Positions 27,854 through 39,504 of a DNA stretch of 64,000 bases are shown here, one piece after another; position 1 is the stretch's first letter, and each line of letters opens with the position of its first letter. Made by a program: the position numbers and the translations under genes. The stretch lies in the NCBI RefSeq assembly GCF_030406405.1, contig NZ_JAUEPL010000001.1, forward strand, positions 248,001-312,000, given 5' to 3'. The DNA is from Streptomyces ficellus (GTDB lineage: Bacteria > Actinomycetota > Actinomycetes > Streptomycetales > Streptomycetaceae). Under the pieces are notes generated by a model, which made no database searches, had not been told where the DNA came from, and saw nothing but the letters and a program-made list of their open reading frames with translations.

Positions 27854-28483
27854 GTGACCTTCGGATTCGCTCCGTCCGCAGCCACCTCGATCACCACGCC
27901 TGCCGACTCCGCCAGCCGCCTCGCCCGCATGCTGGAGCCCGCCGAGTGGGCGGCGGCAGGCATTCCGCTGCTGCGGAATCCGCGGGAGGTCGTCAGCGGC
28001 CTGCACGCCCGCCACCGCCCGACACCCGCCACCGCTGTCGTCGCCGTCCTCGACCATGAGGAACGGCTCGCCGCCAGCGCCTCGTTCGCACGCCGCCCCG
28101 TCCGCGCGGACGGCTGGGAGTTCCGCAACGCCCTGCTCGCGCACCTGCGCCGGGTCATCCCGCACGACCTCCGGCGCCGCACTCCCGTGCGTACCGCCGT
28201 CCTGCTCTACTGCCGTGACGGCGACGAGCGGTGGACGGAGGAGGACGGCGCGTGGATGTGGGGGCTACGGGACGCCTGCACCCTGCACGGGCTGCGCTGC
28301 GGCGCGTACATCACGCTGACCCGAGGCGGCTGGCAGGTGCTGGGCGAGGGCAGGGGCGGCCGACGTCCGCACTCCGCCTCGCCGCCCGGCGACCTGGCGG
28401 ACGCCTCCGCCGACGAGACCCTGCCGGCCCCGCGCACCGCGAGCGGCGCGGCGGAGCCACTGCGCCGCACAGCGGCCCGGTGA
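27854..28483 (+). CDS. Conserved hypothetical protein, 209 aa
   Basis: The start is well fixed: AAGGGAGG lies three bases before the GTG at 27854. The protein has no signal peptide or membrane span. A central conserved-looking region (LARMLEPAEWAAAGIPLLR, VVAVLDHEERLAASASF, RNALLAHLRRVIPHDLRRR, AVLLYCRDGDERWTEEDGAW, GLRDACTLHGLRCGAYIT) is followed by a low-complexity tail. No family was recognised with confidence. It follows recQ on the same strand after 217 bp, in which a TATGA-GTG-TCATA palindrome (27671-27683) and an AAGAATTGGAAT stretch could be regulatory. Function is not predictable. Confidence 0.75.
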   Translation: MTFGFAPSAATSITTPADSASRLARMLEPAEWAAAGIPLLRNPREVVSGLHARHRPTPATAVVAVLDHEERLAASASFARRPVRADGWEFRNALLAHLRRVIPHDLRRRTPVRTAVLLYCRDGDERWTEEDGAWMWGLRDACTLHGLRCGAYITLTRGGWQVLGEGRGGRRPHSASPPGDLADASADETLPAPRTASGAAEPLRRTAAR

Positions 28484-28510
28484 GGGGAAGCCCTGTACGG
28501 CGTACGGTGG

Positions 28511-28690
28511 GCCGCTGAGCGGAGTTGCTTCTGCCGGGTGGAAGCCGCTCAGCGGAGTCGGTTGTGCCGCGTGGCAGGCCGCTGAGCGGAGTTGGCCGTG
28601 CCGCGTGGCGGGGGCCGCTGCTCGGATCGGAGTCGGTCGTGCCGCGTGGCAGGCCGCTGACGGAGCCCGAGGCGTCGCACGGGCCGCCAC
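28511..28690. repeat. Five-copy imperfect tandem repeat with self-complementary core
   Basis: Units begin at 28511, 28544, 28578, 28614 and 28653, a period of 33-39 bp. Each opens with GCCGCTGAGCGGAGT or a variant, a small palindrome (CCGCT-GAG-CGG type), and continues with TTGTGCCGCGTGGCAGG. The array fills the gap after the 209-aa gene. From 28690 to 28939 no gene, terminator or repeat is recognised. Confidence 0.85.
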
Positions 28691-28939
28691 TGGCTGGAGC
28701 CTGTGCGTCGTGCGGCTGACCGCCGCCCGTTGCGTGGACGGCCCGCCGACCGGCCCGCCACGGTGACCAGCCGCCTGTCGGCAGCCACGGGGTGCGCGGC
28801 ATCGGCTTGCCCCGCCAGGGCGGCACGAGCTGGCGCCCGCTCGGAGACGCAAGGCCGACGCCCGCCGGTGCGGCCATGGTCCTGGCACCGACGCCCGCCG
28901 TGGGGCGTGCAGTGCCAGGGGTGGACCTGGGCGTACGGC

Positions 28940-29572
28940 TCAGACGCCGACGCCGAGCACCGAGTTGATCCGCTGCGGGTCACCGCACACGATCAGCAGC
29001 GCGCTCGCCCGGGCCAGCGCCGCCGGCAGGGCGCGGGCAGCCGCGTCGTCGTCACCGCCGTTGACCGCGACGACCACCACGGGCCGCGCCGACGCGCGTT
29101 CCACGGCGGCCGCGTCCGCGAAGAACACGTCGTCGCGGGCGTCGTGCTGCGCCCAGTAGGCCGCGTTGCCGAACGACAGCTCGTGCGCCGCCCACGGGTG
29201 CTGGTCACCCGTGGTGAACACCAGGATGTCGCCGGGCGCACGGCCGGCTTCGAGCAGCAGGTCGACCGCCTCTTCGGCGGCGTCGAGCGCGCCGGCCGCC
29301 GGGGCGGGGATCACCTGGATCTGGGGTCGCGTCCGCGACGCGGAACGATTCTCCGGCCGGGGCGTCGGGGACTGCGCCGCACCGGAGTGCGGTCGCTGCG
29401 CCGGAGGCGTGGGCCTGGCCGGGCCTGGGCCCGGACGTCCGGGGCGCGGGGAGGCCGCGGAACGCGGTCCGGGTACGGGTCGGGGGGTCGGCGCGGGACG
29501 GCCGGCGGCCGGAGTGGCGCGGTGACCCTGGGCACTCTCGTGAATCTGAGGCTCCTCGGGGATGAGAGGCAT
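28940..29572 (-). CDS. Uncharacterised protein with Pro-rich N-terminus
   Basis: The 210-aa product has a Pro/Arg-rich, probably disordered first ~90 residues. A compact C-terminal domain follows: PAAGALDAAEEAVDLLLEAG, then DILVFTTGDQHPWAAHELSF, a DDVFFADAAAVERA segment and VVVVAVNGGDDDAAARALP, ending in ALLIVCGDPQRINSVLGV. The last domain has a Rossmann-like alternation and a pattern reminiscent of the accessory C-terminal part of UvrD-type helicases, but this is not secure. Start at 29572 is uncertain, as no ribosome site is clear; starts at 29623 or the GTG at 29593 are possible. It follows rnhB on the same strand after about 100 bp. Confidence 0.65.
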   Translation of the reverse strand: MPLIPEEPQIHESAQGHRATPAAGRPAPTPRPVPGPRSAASPRPGRPGPGPARPTPPAQRPHSGAAQSPTPRPENRSASRTRPQIQVIPAPAAGALDAAEEAVDLLLEAGRAPGDILVFTTGDQHPWAAHELSFGNAAYWAQHDARDDVFFADAAAVERASARPVVVVAVNGGDDDAAARALPAALARASALLIVCGDPQRINSVLGVGV

Positions 29573-29672
29573 AACTGAATGTCTATCAAACACCGGTGCG
29601 AGTGGCACCGGCGGGTGGCGCATACATGCGGCCGGGCTGTGCGATCCGCGTTGCGCGGCGGGTTGGAAGTCT

Positions 29673-30383
29673 TCAGAAGTCGAAGCCGAGCTGGCCCCCG
29701 CTTTCCAATTCGGCCGCCTCCACGGAGACTCGGACCTTCTTGAGGTGCCGCCACTGCGGCAGCGCGTCGAGATAGGCCCAGCTCAGCCGGTGGTACGGGG
29801 TGGGCCCCCACTCCCGGAGCGCCGCTTTGTGCACCGGCGACGGGTAACCGGCGTTCTCGCCGAACCCGAAGGCGGCGTACTGCGCGGACTCCGCCTCCAG
29901 TTCCGCCATCATCGTGTCCCGCCGCACCTTGGCTATCACCGAGGCCGCCGCAACCGCGACACAGGACTGGTCACCCTTGATCACCGTACGGACCTGCCAC
30001 GGCTGTCCCAGGTAGTCGTGCTTACCGTCGAGGATCACCGCGTCGGGCCGTACCGGAAGGGCGTCCAGCGCCCGTATGGCGGCCAGCCGCAGCGCCGCGG
30101 TCATCCCAAGCTCGTCGATCTCCTCGGGGGAGGCATGCCCGAGGGCGTGTGAGGTGACCCACTGCTCCAATTCCTCGGCCATTTCGGCGCGGCGCTTGGG
30201 GCTGATGAGCTTGGAATCGGTCAGGCCGGCGGGCGGCCGGCGCAGTCCGGTGACAGCGGCACAGACCGTGACGGGACCGGCCCACGCCCCGCGTCCGACT
30301 TCGTCGACTCCGGCGATGATCTTGGCGCCGGTTGTCGCTCGGATCGAGCGCTCGACGGTGTGGGTGGGTGGTTCGTACGGCAT
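29673..30383 (-). CDS. rnhB: Ribonuclease HII
   Basis: The 236-aa protein has the RNase HII signature [14 protein letters not shown] with the first two catalytic acids (Asp and Glu) near residue 27. The third conserved region is [11 protein letters not shown]. Next comes the [23 protein letters not shown] block typical of type 2 RNases H, then [21 protein letters not shown]. It removes ribonucleotides from RNA-DNA hybrids and misincorporated rNMPs. The ATG at 30383 gives the usual family length plus a short N-terminal extension. It is followed on the same strand by an uncharacterised gene. Confidence 0.93.
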   Translation of the reverse strand: MPYEPPTHTVERSIRATTGAKIIAGVDEVGRGAWAGPVTVCAAVTGLRRPPAGLTDSKLISPKRRAEMAEELEQWVTSHALGHASPEEIDELGMTAALRLAAIRALDALPVRPDAVILDGKHDYLGQPWQVRTVIKGDQSCVAVAAASVIAKVRRDTMMAELEAESAQYAAFGFGENAGYPSPVHKAALREWGPTPYHRLSWAYLDALPQWRHLKKVRVSVEAAELESGGQLGFDF

Positions 30384-30642
30384 GGCGCCAGACAGGTTAC
30401 GCCGCCGGGCCCCGCCGGCGATACCCGGATAGCGATCTCGGTACCGGCGGCCGCCCGCCGCACCTCCATGGGCCCCCGCCGGCACCCCACAAACCGCCCC
30501 CGCGCTCGCCCGGCCAGGCCGTCACCCCGTGACCGTCTTCGTGGCGCTGCTCACCGCGCTCACCGCGCTGATCGTGATACGGGTGCCCAGAAGCGGCCTG
30601 GAGGCGCTCAGCGGCAAGGCGGAGGCGGAGGCGGAGGTGCCA
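30384..30642. other. 260-bp gap before the DUF4173 stop
   Basis: No gene is supported here. Open frames in it lack ribosome sites and protein-like composition. It contains the 5' side of rnhB and the 3' end of the DUF4173 gene on the same strand. No hairpin of terminator quality was found by eye. Confidence 0.45.
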
Positions 30643-32367
30643 TCAGTAGTTACTGCTACCGCCGCCGTCGTCACCGAACTCGTCACCGCGCTCGCCGTCG
30701 ATGCCCGGAGTGCAGGCGTAACCCTGGAGCGAGACACCCCGCTTGGCCAGGATGCTCTGAGCCCTGGCCTCACCCCGGCTCAGCGCGTACCAAGGCGTCT
30801 CCGCGGCATCCAGATCGCTCGCGATGTCCCGCAGGGCGCAGGAACGCAGCGGCTCGGGCAGCCGGTCGAGCGCGGGCACGGCATCCGCTGACAGCCCGTC
30901 CAGATAACCGACGTCGATCTTGCCGGTCTCCTCGTACCGCTGTACGTTCCGCTCCGCGACCAGCGCGTCCGGCGACAGCAGGCCGAAGGCCAGGACACCC
31001 GCCGCGGCACTCACGGCGACGGCGCGCGGCAGCGGCAGCGGCAGGCGCGCTCGGCGCGCGCCCAGGGCGCCGGCCGCCATGATCAGTACGATCACGAACC
31101 CCAGCCACAGTTCCACGGCGGCCACCGACACCCGCAGCCGGGTCAGTCCGTACGCGTCGACGTACAGGTCCATCCGTCGCAGCGCGGACGCCACCACGAC
31201 CAGGGTCAGCAGGCACAGGGTGCCGAGGACGGACCGGACCAGGGTGCGGTCGCGGGCGCCCTCGCGGGGAGCCCAGCGCAGAGCGAGCCCGATGACGGCG
31301 AGGGTGAGCAGGGTGGCCCACAGCAGCTGCCAGAAGCCCTGACGGGCGTACTCGGCGTAGGTGAGGCCCGTCTCGCTGAGCACCTTGTCGTATCCGCCGA
31401 AGAGCACGGTGAGCTGGACGGCGTTGAAGACCGCGAAGAGCAGGTTGAGCACGATCAGCGGAAGCGCCCATTCCATACGGGCCCGGGGGCGGCCCGGCCG
31501 CGCCCGGAGGCGGTCCCATCGCAGCGGCGCGGCGGCCGTGCGGGCGGCGGCGAGCGCCCCGGTCAGCCCGAGCGCGAACAGGATGAAGCGCCAGGGCCCG
31601 TCCGTGACGGACACGTCCGGCGCCAGCGAGCCGAGCAGGTCGGCGAATGCCGCGTCGGCTCCCGCGAACAGCGCGCCGAAGACGACCAGCAGGCCCACCG
31701 CCACCGCGGTCGTACGCAGCGCAGGGGCCACGCGGCCGTGCGAACCGCCGGCCCGCTCGCGCAGCCCGCGCCAGCCCCAGCGGAGGCCCGGGCCGATGGA
31801 GTGGAGCAGGCCGAACGGAGCGAAGAGGATGCCCCGCCAGCTGCGGCTGCCGTGCAGGGCCAGCGACGCCAGGGCCACCGCGGAGACGACGGCCAGGAAG
31901 GTGGGCCAGCCGGCGTCGCGCAGCGCGGGCACGACGAGCAGCGCCAGGCCGCCGATCCCCCAGACGACCGTCCAGGGGCGGACGCGCCGGCCGGCCGCGA
32001 GAGCGGCGAAGTAGGCGGCGAGGGTGGCGGGTACGGCGACGATCAGCAGGTTGACGCCGAGGCCGTCACCGAGCAGGAGGGCGCTGAGCACTCCGGTGGC
32101 CAGCGCGGACCACAGGGCGGCGACCGGTATGGGGCCGGACGGGCTCTGGCGTATGCGCGTCAGCCAGGTCTCGGTTCGGGGTACCGCGGTCCAGGGCCCC
32201 GGCTGCGCCGCCGGCCTGCCGGTGTGGGGGCCTGTTCCGCTGGGTGGCGGCGGGGCGTCGCCGGGGCCCGTCACGGGGGACGGCGGGGAAGTCGGAGATG
32301 AAGCGGGAGATGAAGACGGCGATGGAGAAGAAGACGGCGATGGCGATGCGGACGGCGTGTCTGGCAC
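30643..32367 (-). CDS. DUF4173/DUF4153-type polytopic membrane protein
   Basis: The protein of about 574 aa has an N-terminal Ser/Pro-rich tail (SPSPSSSPSPSSSP). At least ten hydrophobic helices follow, with charged loops such as RRVRPWTVVWGIGG and LRWAPREGARDRTLVRSV. Conserved DUF4173-like blocks include YAEYARQGFWQLLWATLLTL and RRMDLYVDAYGLTRLRVSV. The C-terminal soluble part (IDVGYLDGLSADAVPALDRLPEPLRSC) is a feature of this family. The GTG at 32367 was chosen because it follows GGGAGGGGG; an ATG ten codons upstream lacks a ribosome site. The function is unknown. Confidence 0.8.
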   Translation of the reverse strand: MPDTPSASPSPSSSPSPSSSPASSPTSPPSPVTGPGDAPPPPSGTGPHTGRPAAQPGPWTAVPRTETWLTRIRQSPSGPIPVAALWSALATGVLSALLLGDGLGVNLLIVAVPATLAAYFAALAAGRRVRPWTVVWGIGGLALLVVPALRDAGWPTFLAVVSAVALASLALHGSRSWRGILFAPFGLLHSIGPGLRWGWRGLRERAGGSHGRVAPALRTTAVAVGLLVVFGALFAGADAAFADLLGSLAPDVSVTDGPWRFILFALGLTGALAAARTAAAPLRWDRLRARPGRPRARMEWALPLIVLNLLFAVFNAVQLTVLFGGYDKVLSETGLTYAEYARQGFWQLLWATLLTLAVIGLALRWAPREGARDRTLVRSVLGTLCLLTLVVVASALRRMDLYVDAYGLTRLRVSVAAVELWLGFVIVLIMAAGALGARRARLPLPLPRAVAVSAAAGVLAFGLLSPDALVAERNVQRYEETGKIDVGYLDGLSADAVPALDRLPEPLRSCALRDIASDLDAAETPWYALSRGEARAQSILAKRGVSLQGYACTPGIDGERGDEFGDDGGGSSNY

Positions 32368-32560
32368 GGGACCCCCTCCCGACCGGGCCCCACGCACGTC
32401 GCAGCGGCTGTGCCGTACGGTCCCGGTGTCTGTTCAGCGCGCACTTGTCATGATCAATGCGGCGGCGTGGCCGAAAGGGTAGCCCGGAAGAAGGCCCGGT
32501 CCCTTCCGGCCGACGTGCTGTGGCAGGACCGTGACACTCGCCCACCATGGCACGCGCCGG

Positions 32561-32795
32561 CCCGTGCCAGTCCGCCCACCGTGTGCCACTCGCCCCCAGC
32601 GCACTCGCCCGCCCGTGCCAACCCGCCCACCGTGCACCACTCGCCCCCCAGCGCACTCGCCGGCCCGTGCCCACCCGCCCACCGTGTGCCACTCGCCTCC
32701 CAGCGCGCTCGCGGGTCCGTGGCACCCACCTACCGTGCCACTCACCTACCGGGCACCCGCCGATCCGTGCCCCTCACCCACAGCGCCCACTCGTC
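32561..32795. repeat. About 51-bp tandem repeat (minisatellite), 3 good plus 2 decayed copies
   Basis: Units begin at 32561, 32612, 32664, 32716 and 32764. Each good copy reads CCCGTGCCA-CCCGCCCACCGTG and continues into GCCACTCGCCCCCAGCGCACTCGC. The first three are about 85-90% alike and the last two are shortened and diverged. The array fills the gap between the DUF4173 gene (start 32367) and the end of the ADP-ribosylglycohydrolase gene. From 32368 to 32560 no gene is seen. Confidence 0.88.
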
Positions 32796-32796
32796 C

Positions 32797-33711
32797 TCAG
32801 CGCGCGGCGTCCCCCGCGGGCAGCCAGTCCGGCAGGGCCTCGGTGCGCTCCAGCCACTCGGCGGGCGGCGCCCCGCCCTCCGCCGCGGCGACCACTCCCC
32901 CGGCGATGGCGCAGGTCGTGTCGACGTCCCCGCCCACCTGCGCGGTGGTCCAGAAGGCACGCTCGAAGTCGCCCAGGGCACGGGCGGCCGACCACAGCGC
33001 GAACGGCACCGTGTCGTGCGCGCTCGTGCGCCGGCCGCTGCCGAGCACCGCGGCCACCGTCCCGGCGTCGTCGTAGTCGAGCATGTCCCGGGCCCGGCGC
33101 AGCCCGGCCCCCACCGCGCTGCGCGGCACGAGCGCGATGACGCCGTCGAGGAGCGCCTCCGGCTTGGGCGGCCCCGCCGGGTCGGCGGCGAAGGCGGCGG
33201 CTGCCGCCACAGCCATGCAGCCCACCACGGCTTCCCGGTGCTGATGGGTGGTGTACGAGGAGATCTCGGCCTGGTGCGTCGCCTGCTCCGGGTCGTCCGC
33301 GTACCAGGCGCCGAGGGGGGCGATGCGCATGGCGGCGCCGTTGCCCCAGGAGCCCTGGCCGTTGAAGAGGCCGGCCGCCAGCTCGCGCCAGTCGTGACCT
33401 TCGCGGATCAGCCGGAGCATGCGGTTGACGGCGCGCCCGTACCCGCGGTCGAAGTCGTGGTGCGCGGCGAAGGAGAGGGCGAGCGCGTCCTGGTCGACGC
33501 GGCCGTGCTCGGCGAGGACGGCCAGCACGGAACAGGCCATCTCCGTGTCGTCGGTCCACTGCCAGGGGCCGGGCGGCAACTCGCGCCGCTTCAGCAGGGG
33601 ATAGTTCGCGGGTACGAAGAACTGGGAGCCCAGGGCGTCCCCCACGGACAGCCCGCGCAGGCTGGCCAGGGCGCGTTCGAAGCGCCGGTCGGAAGAGGAA
33701 TCAGCGGTCAT
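32797..33711 (-). CDS. ADP-ribosylglycohydrolase family protein
   Basis: The 304-aa protein shows the family pattern: LRGLSVGDALGSQFF at residues 18-32, the first metal-binding motif WQWTDDTEMA, the WGNGAAMRIAPLG block in mid-protein, and the second metal site AQVGGDVDTTCAIAGG near the C-terminus. All acidic magnesium ligands look intact. Such enzymes remove ADP-ribose from proteins or small molecules (DraG/ARH type). The gene starts 12 bp after the stop of the upstream phosphatase gene, so the two are an operon. The substrate is unknown. Confidence 0.9.
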   Translation of the reverse strand: MTADSSSDRRFERALASLRGLSVGDALGSQFFVPANYPLLKRRELPPGPWQWTDDTEMACSVLAVLAEHGRVDQDALALSFAAHHDFDRGYGRAVNRMLRLIREGHDWRELAAGLFNGQGSWGNGAAMRIAPLGAWYADDPEQATHQAEISSYTTHQHREAVVGCMAVAAAAAFAADPAGPPKPEALLDGVIALVPRSAVGAGLRRARDMLDYDDAGTVAAVLGSGRRTSAHDTVPFALWSAARALGDFERAFWTTAQVGGDVDTTCAIAGGVVAAAEGGAPPAEWLERTEALPDWLPAGDAAR

Positions 33712-33723
33712 CGCACTGCCACT

Positions 33724-34383
33724 CTATCCGGTGAAGCCGTACGGTTCGGGGGCCCGCCGGAGCTCGAACGGCCGGTCCAGCGTGTACCGCCCGTTCTCGC
33801 CGAGCAGCAGGGTCCGGGTCTCGCCGTTACCCGGGTTCGCGAGCGACTCGAAATCCGCGACGGTCCAGTGGAACCAGCGCATGCAGAACAGCCGCATCGT
33901 CAGGCCGTGCGTGACCAGCAGGACGTTCGGCGGGTGATCGGGCGCCTCGAAGCTGCGGTGCAGGCTCTCCAGGAACGCGCCGACCCGGTCGTAGACGTCG
34001 GCCCCCGACTCACCCTGCGCGAATCGGTAGAAGAAGTGCCCGTACGCGTCCCGGTAGGCCTTCTGGAGCCGGACGTCGTCCCTGTCCTGCCAGTTCCCCC
34101 AGTCCTGCTCCCGCAGCCGGGGCTCCTCCCTGACCCGTACCAGCGCCGGGTCCAGCCGGAACGCCTCGAACGTCTCGTGCGTGCGGCGGTACGGCGATAT
34201 GTAGACACTGACCCGCTCGTTCCCGAACAGCCCACGCAGCAGCTCGCCCGTCTCCCCGGCCTGCCGCCGCCCCCGCTCGGTGAGCCTCAGCGCATGATCG
34301 GGCTCACGTTCGTACACGGTGTCATCGACGTTGCCTATCGATTCGCCGTGCCGGACGAGGACGATGCGCCGCGGCCGTGCCAT
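33724..34383 (-). CDS. Histidine phosphatase family (phosphoglycerate mutase-like)
   Basis: The 219-aa protein has the catalytic VLVRHGESIGN motif at residues 8-18. Further elements are RLTERGRRQAGETGELL, the acid-base loop region and the second histidine in VLLVTHGLTMRLFCM. This is the branch-1 histidine phosphatase pattern, and dephosphorylation of a small phosphoester is expected. It lies upstream of, and is probably co-transcribed with, the ADP-ribosylglycohydrolase gene. Specificity is not readable from sequence. Confidence 0.87.
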   Translation of the reverse strand: MARPRRIVLVRHGESIGNVDDTVYEREPDHALRLTERGRRQAGETGELLRGLFGNERVSVYISPYRRTHETFEAFRLDPALVRVREEPRLREQDWGNWQDRDDVRLQKAYRDAYGHFFYRFAQGESGADVYDRVGAFLESLHRSFEAPDHPPNVLLVTHGLTMRLFCMRWFHWTVADFESLANPGNGETRTLLLGENGRYTLDRPFELRRAPEPYGFTG

Positions 34384-34460
34384 ACAACGACCCTAAATCG
34401 GCCAATCCGGCAAGGCTAAGTCGGCCTGACCGGCCGGTCCGTCCGGGTACCAGGGCCCGC

Positions 34461-35066
34461 TCACACCGTCCAGGCCGTTTCAAGATCGACGACGTCCCCG
34501 GTCAGCGCCGCCACGTCCGCCTCGATCTGCGCGCGCAGCGCGAGCCGCTCCACGCGCTCCTCGCGGTACTTGCCGTGTTCGGCCGCCGACCGCCACATGG
34601 ACAGCACCAGGAATTCGTTCCCCGGCGCTTCCCCGAACATCCCGCGCAGCATCCCCGGCGACCCCGCCATGGCCGGATTCCATACCTTCTCCTGCATCAG
34701 GGCATAGTGCTCGACCCGGTCCTCATGGATCCTGCTGTGCGCGACCCGCACCACGTCGGCGTCGGTGAAGCGCGGTTCGAACCCGGTCTTCACATCGAAG
34801 CGGTGGTCGAAGAGCTTGGCCTGCATGTCCTTGTACGTGCCGGACTGCGCGGCCGCCAGCCGGTCGTGCGAGCGCGCCATGAACGAATCGTAGAAAGGCC
34901 GGCTCTCCCAGAACGAGAAGACATGGGCGACACCGGGCCGGATCCGGCTCCACCCGCCGCCCTGCCCACGGAATCCCGGCTCACCCAGCAGCCCCGCCCA
35001 CTTCCGCTGCCCCCGCTCGAACCCACGACGGTCCACCACGGTGCAGCGAATCCACTTGACCAGCAC
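34461..35066 (-). CDS. YdbC/DUF4937-like antibiotic-monooxygenase-fold protein
   Basis: The ~201-aa protein begins with MLVKWIRCTVVDRRGFERGQRKW. Features reminiscent of DUF4937 (YdbC-like) proteins include GVAHVFSFWESRPFYDSFM and MARSHDRLAAAQSGTYKDM. The C-terminal half repeats a similar pattern (NEFLVLSMWRSAAEHGKYREE), consistent with tandem ferredoxin-like ABM domains. The GTG start at 35066 gives a good N-terminus but has a weak ribosome site. The function is unknown. It precedes the histidine-phosphatase gene on the same strand by 77 bp. Confidence 0.7.
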   Translation of the reverse strand: MLVKWIRCTVVDRRGFERGQRKWAGLLGEPGFRGQGGGWSRIRPGVAHVFSFWESRPFYDSFMARSHDRLAAAQSGTYKDMQAKLFDHRFDVKTGFEPRFTDADVVRVAHSRIHEDRVEHYALMQEKVWNPAMAGSPGMLRGMFGEAPGNEFLVLSMWRSAAEHGKYREERVERLALRAQIEADVAALTGDVVDLETAWTV

Positions 35067-35265
35067 CGCGCCATCGTACGGGCGCCGCGCGTGGCGCGGG
35101 TCACGCTCACCTACACTCCCCCGCCAAACCCGCTCCGCTCCCGAGTTCGCTCCCGCCTCCCCCGAACCCCTCCAAGGCCTGATCCGCCACTCAGCCGCGT
35201 GACACCATGACAAAGTGCCTTGTGGCAGGGGCCGTTGGCCTTGTCCTACGAGAGAGGGGAATCCC

Positions 35266-35796
35266 GTGAGCAGTGCCAACAAGGGGGTCGGCAAGGTCGA
35301 GGTGACACTCAAGTGGGATCCGAGCCCCGCGGGCGTCCCCGACCATGATCTCGACATCATCGCCGCCGTCTACCGAGCCGACGACCCCCATGGTGCCCCC
35401 GTGTACGTGGTGCACTTCGGCAGCCGCTCACCGGACGGGACCATCACTCTCCAGAGGGAAAGCCGCACCGGTCAGGGATTCGGCTTCGACGAGGCCCTGA
35501 CCCTGGAACTGAACCGCCTGGCGCCGGACTACGCGCGCGTGGTCGTGGGCGTGGCCATACAGCAGGGGGGCGGGCGCACGACGTTCCGCGACATCACCAA
35601 TGCCCTGGTCCTCGTGAAGGAGGGCTACCAGGAGCTGGACCGTTACGACTTCGCCGACCTCGGCGACGCCAGCGCCGTGACCATCGTGGAGTTCCTGCGC
35701 GACGGTACGGGGGGATGGGGCTGGCGCCGTGCCGTGCGGGGTTTCGACGCCGATCCGCAGTCCTTCACCGAGCTGATGGGCGCCGAACAATCCTGA
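35266..35796 (+). CDS. TerD-family (tellurium-resistance-type) calcium-binding protein
   Basis: The 176-aa protein has the TerD pattern: VTLKWDPSP near the N-terminus, DLDIIAAVYRADD, and SPDGTITLQRESRTGQGFGFDEAL. FRDITNALVLVKEGYQELDRYDF and a C-terminal GWGWRRAVRGFDADPQSFTELM complete the domain. Family members bind calcium through the conserved acidic residues. They function in stress responses and, in Streptomyces, in development. The GTG at 35266 follows AGAGAGGGGA. Here it is a single gene without the usual ter operon partners. A strong terminator follows. Confidence 0.87.
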   Translation: MSSANKGVGKVEVTLKWDPSPAGVPDHDLDIIAAVYRADDPHGAPVYVVHFGSRSPDGTITLQRESRTGQGFGFDEALTLELNRLAPDYARVVVGVAIQQGGGRTTFRDITNALVLVKEGYQELDRYDFADLGDASAVTIVEFLRDGTGGWGWRRAVRGFDADPQSFTELMGAEQS

Positions 35797-35807
35797 GCCC
35801 GCACATG

Positions 35808-35846
35808 CGGAACGGGGGAGCCGGAACATCCCGCTCCCCCGTTCCG
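35808..35846. terminator. Bidirectional terminator between terD-like gene and nrdJ
   Basis: A perfect 14-bp stem (35808-35821 with 35833-35846, arm CGGAACGGGGGAGC) closes an 11-nt loop. It sits between the convergent stops at 35796 and 35883, so it can serve both genes. Confidence 0.88.
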
Positions 35847-35847
35847 A

Positions 35848-35876
35848 TCAGCCAGTCAGCCAGTCAGCCAGTCAGC
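35848..35876. repeat. 8-bp tandem repeat TCAGCCAG, 3.6 copies
   Basis: Consecutive TCAGCCAG units start at 35848, 35856 and 35864, with a partial fourth at 35872. They lie between the terminator hairpin and the nrdJ stop codon and are a likely slippage-prone tract. Confidence 0.9.
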
Positions 35877-35882
35877 GTGCCG

Positions 35883-38786
<2,904 letters not shown>

Positions 38787-38922
38787 GCCGCCTCCCATAT
38801 ACGGGCGAAAACACCCTGAAGTGCCCAGATCTTCCCCAGGCACAGTTTCTGTCTGTTGCCCCGGGCACCACGCACAGCACCCAGGACACGTCATTTGCCG
38901 CACCGCGGCCGACCGCAGGGCC

Positions 38923-38985
38923 GGACCAGCCGGTCACGGGGCCGGACGAGCCGGCCACCGGAACCGGACGAGCCGGTCGCCGGGC
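38923..38985. repeat. Three 21-22-bp direct repeats between nrdR and nrdJ
   Basis: Units GGACCAGCCGGTCACGGG and GGACGAGCCGG-type copies begin at 38923, 38944 and 38966. They end at the nrdR stop. They fill part of the 200-bp nrdR-nrdJ spacer. No cobalamin riboswitch motif was recognised in this spacer. Confidence 0.8.
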
Positions 38986-39504
38986 CTACGGCCGGTCGGC
39001 GGCGCCGGCGGGCACCGGGACCTCGGGGGTCGCGCCGGTCCCGCGTTCTTCCGCGGGAGGCCGCCGCTCGCGGAGCTCCGCGATGGCGGCCTCGAAGTCT
39101 TCCAGTGAGTCGAACGCCCGGTACACGGACGCGAAGCGCAGGTACGCGACGAGGTCGAGCTCCTGCAGCGGGCCGAGTATGGCCAGTCCGACGTCATGAG
39201 TGGTCAGCTCGGCACTGCCCGTGGCGCGCACCGCCTCCTCGACCCGCTGGCCGAGCTTGGCGAGAGCGTCCTCCGTGACCGGCCGCCCCTGGCACGCCTT
39301 GCGTACGCCGGAGATGACCTTGGTCCGGCTGAAGGGCTCGGTGACCCCGCTGCGCTTGATCACCATCAGCGAGGCGGTCTCCACCGTGGTGAAACGGCGG
39401 GAGCAGTCGGGGCACTGGCGGCGGCGGCGGATGGCCGTCCCGTCGTCGGTGGTGCGACTGTCGACGACACGGCTGTCGGGGTGCCTGCAGAAGGGGCAGT
39501 GCAT
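38986..39504 (-). CDS. nrdR: Ribonucleotide reductase transcriptional repressor NrdR
   Basis: The 172-aa protein starts with a zinc ribbon: [16 protein letters not shown], then [17 protein letters not shown], four cysteines. The ATP-cone domain follows ([24 protein letters not shown]). This is the NrdR architecture: the protein senses ATP/dATP and represses ribonucleotide reductase genes. A C-terminal Pro/Glu-rich tail extends beyond the usual length. The ATG at 39504 is preceded by AAGGAGGG. Two NrdR boxes lie 113-160 bp upstream. It is co-directional with nrdJ and divergent from lexA. Confidence 0.95.
   Translation of the reverse strand: MHCPFCRHPDSRVVDSRTTDDGTAIRRRRQCPDCSRRFTTVETASLMVIKRSGVTEPFSRTKVISGVRKACQGRPVTEDALAKLGQRVEEAVRATGSAELTTHDVGLAILGPLQELDLVAYLRFASVYRAFDSLEDFEAAIAELRERRPPAEERGTGATPEVPVPAGAADRP

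Noticed and set aside
28511..28690. CRISPR-like array
   Set aside because: Units are 33-39 bp with drift across the whole unit and no unique spacers between identical repeats; no cas genes are nearby.
30529..30891. A 120-codon plus-strand frame with hydrophobic N-terminus at the 3' end of the DUF4173 gene
   Set aside because: It has no ribosome site, overlaps the end of the DUF4173 gene and lacks a recognisable family.
34461..35360. A longer 299-codon version of the YdbC-like gene
   Set aside because: The extra N-terminal sequence is Arg/Pro/Trp-rich and non-family-like, and overlaps the divergent terD-like gene start.
38787..38985. Possible cobalamin riboswitch before nrdJ
   Set aside because: The B12-box-like core (GCCACTG) and flanking stems were not found; the spacer is dominated by 21-22-bp repeats.
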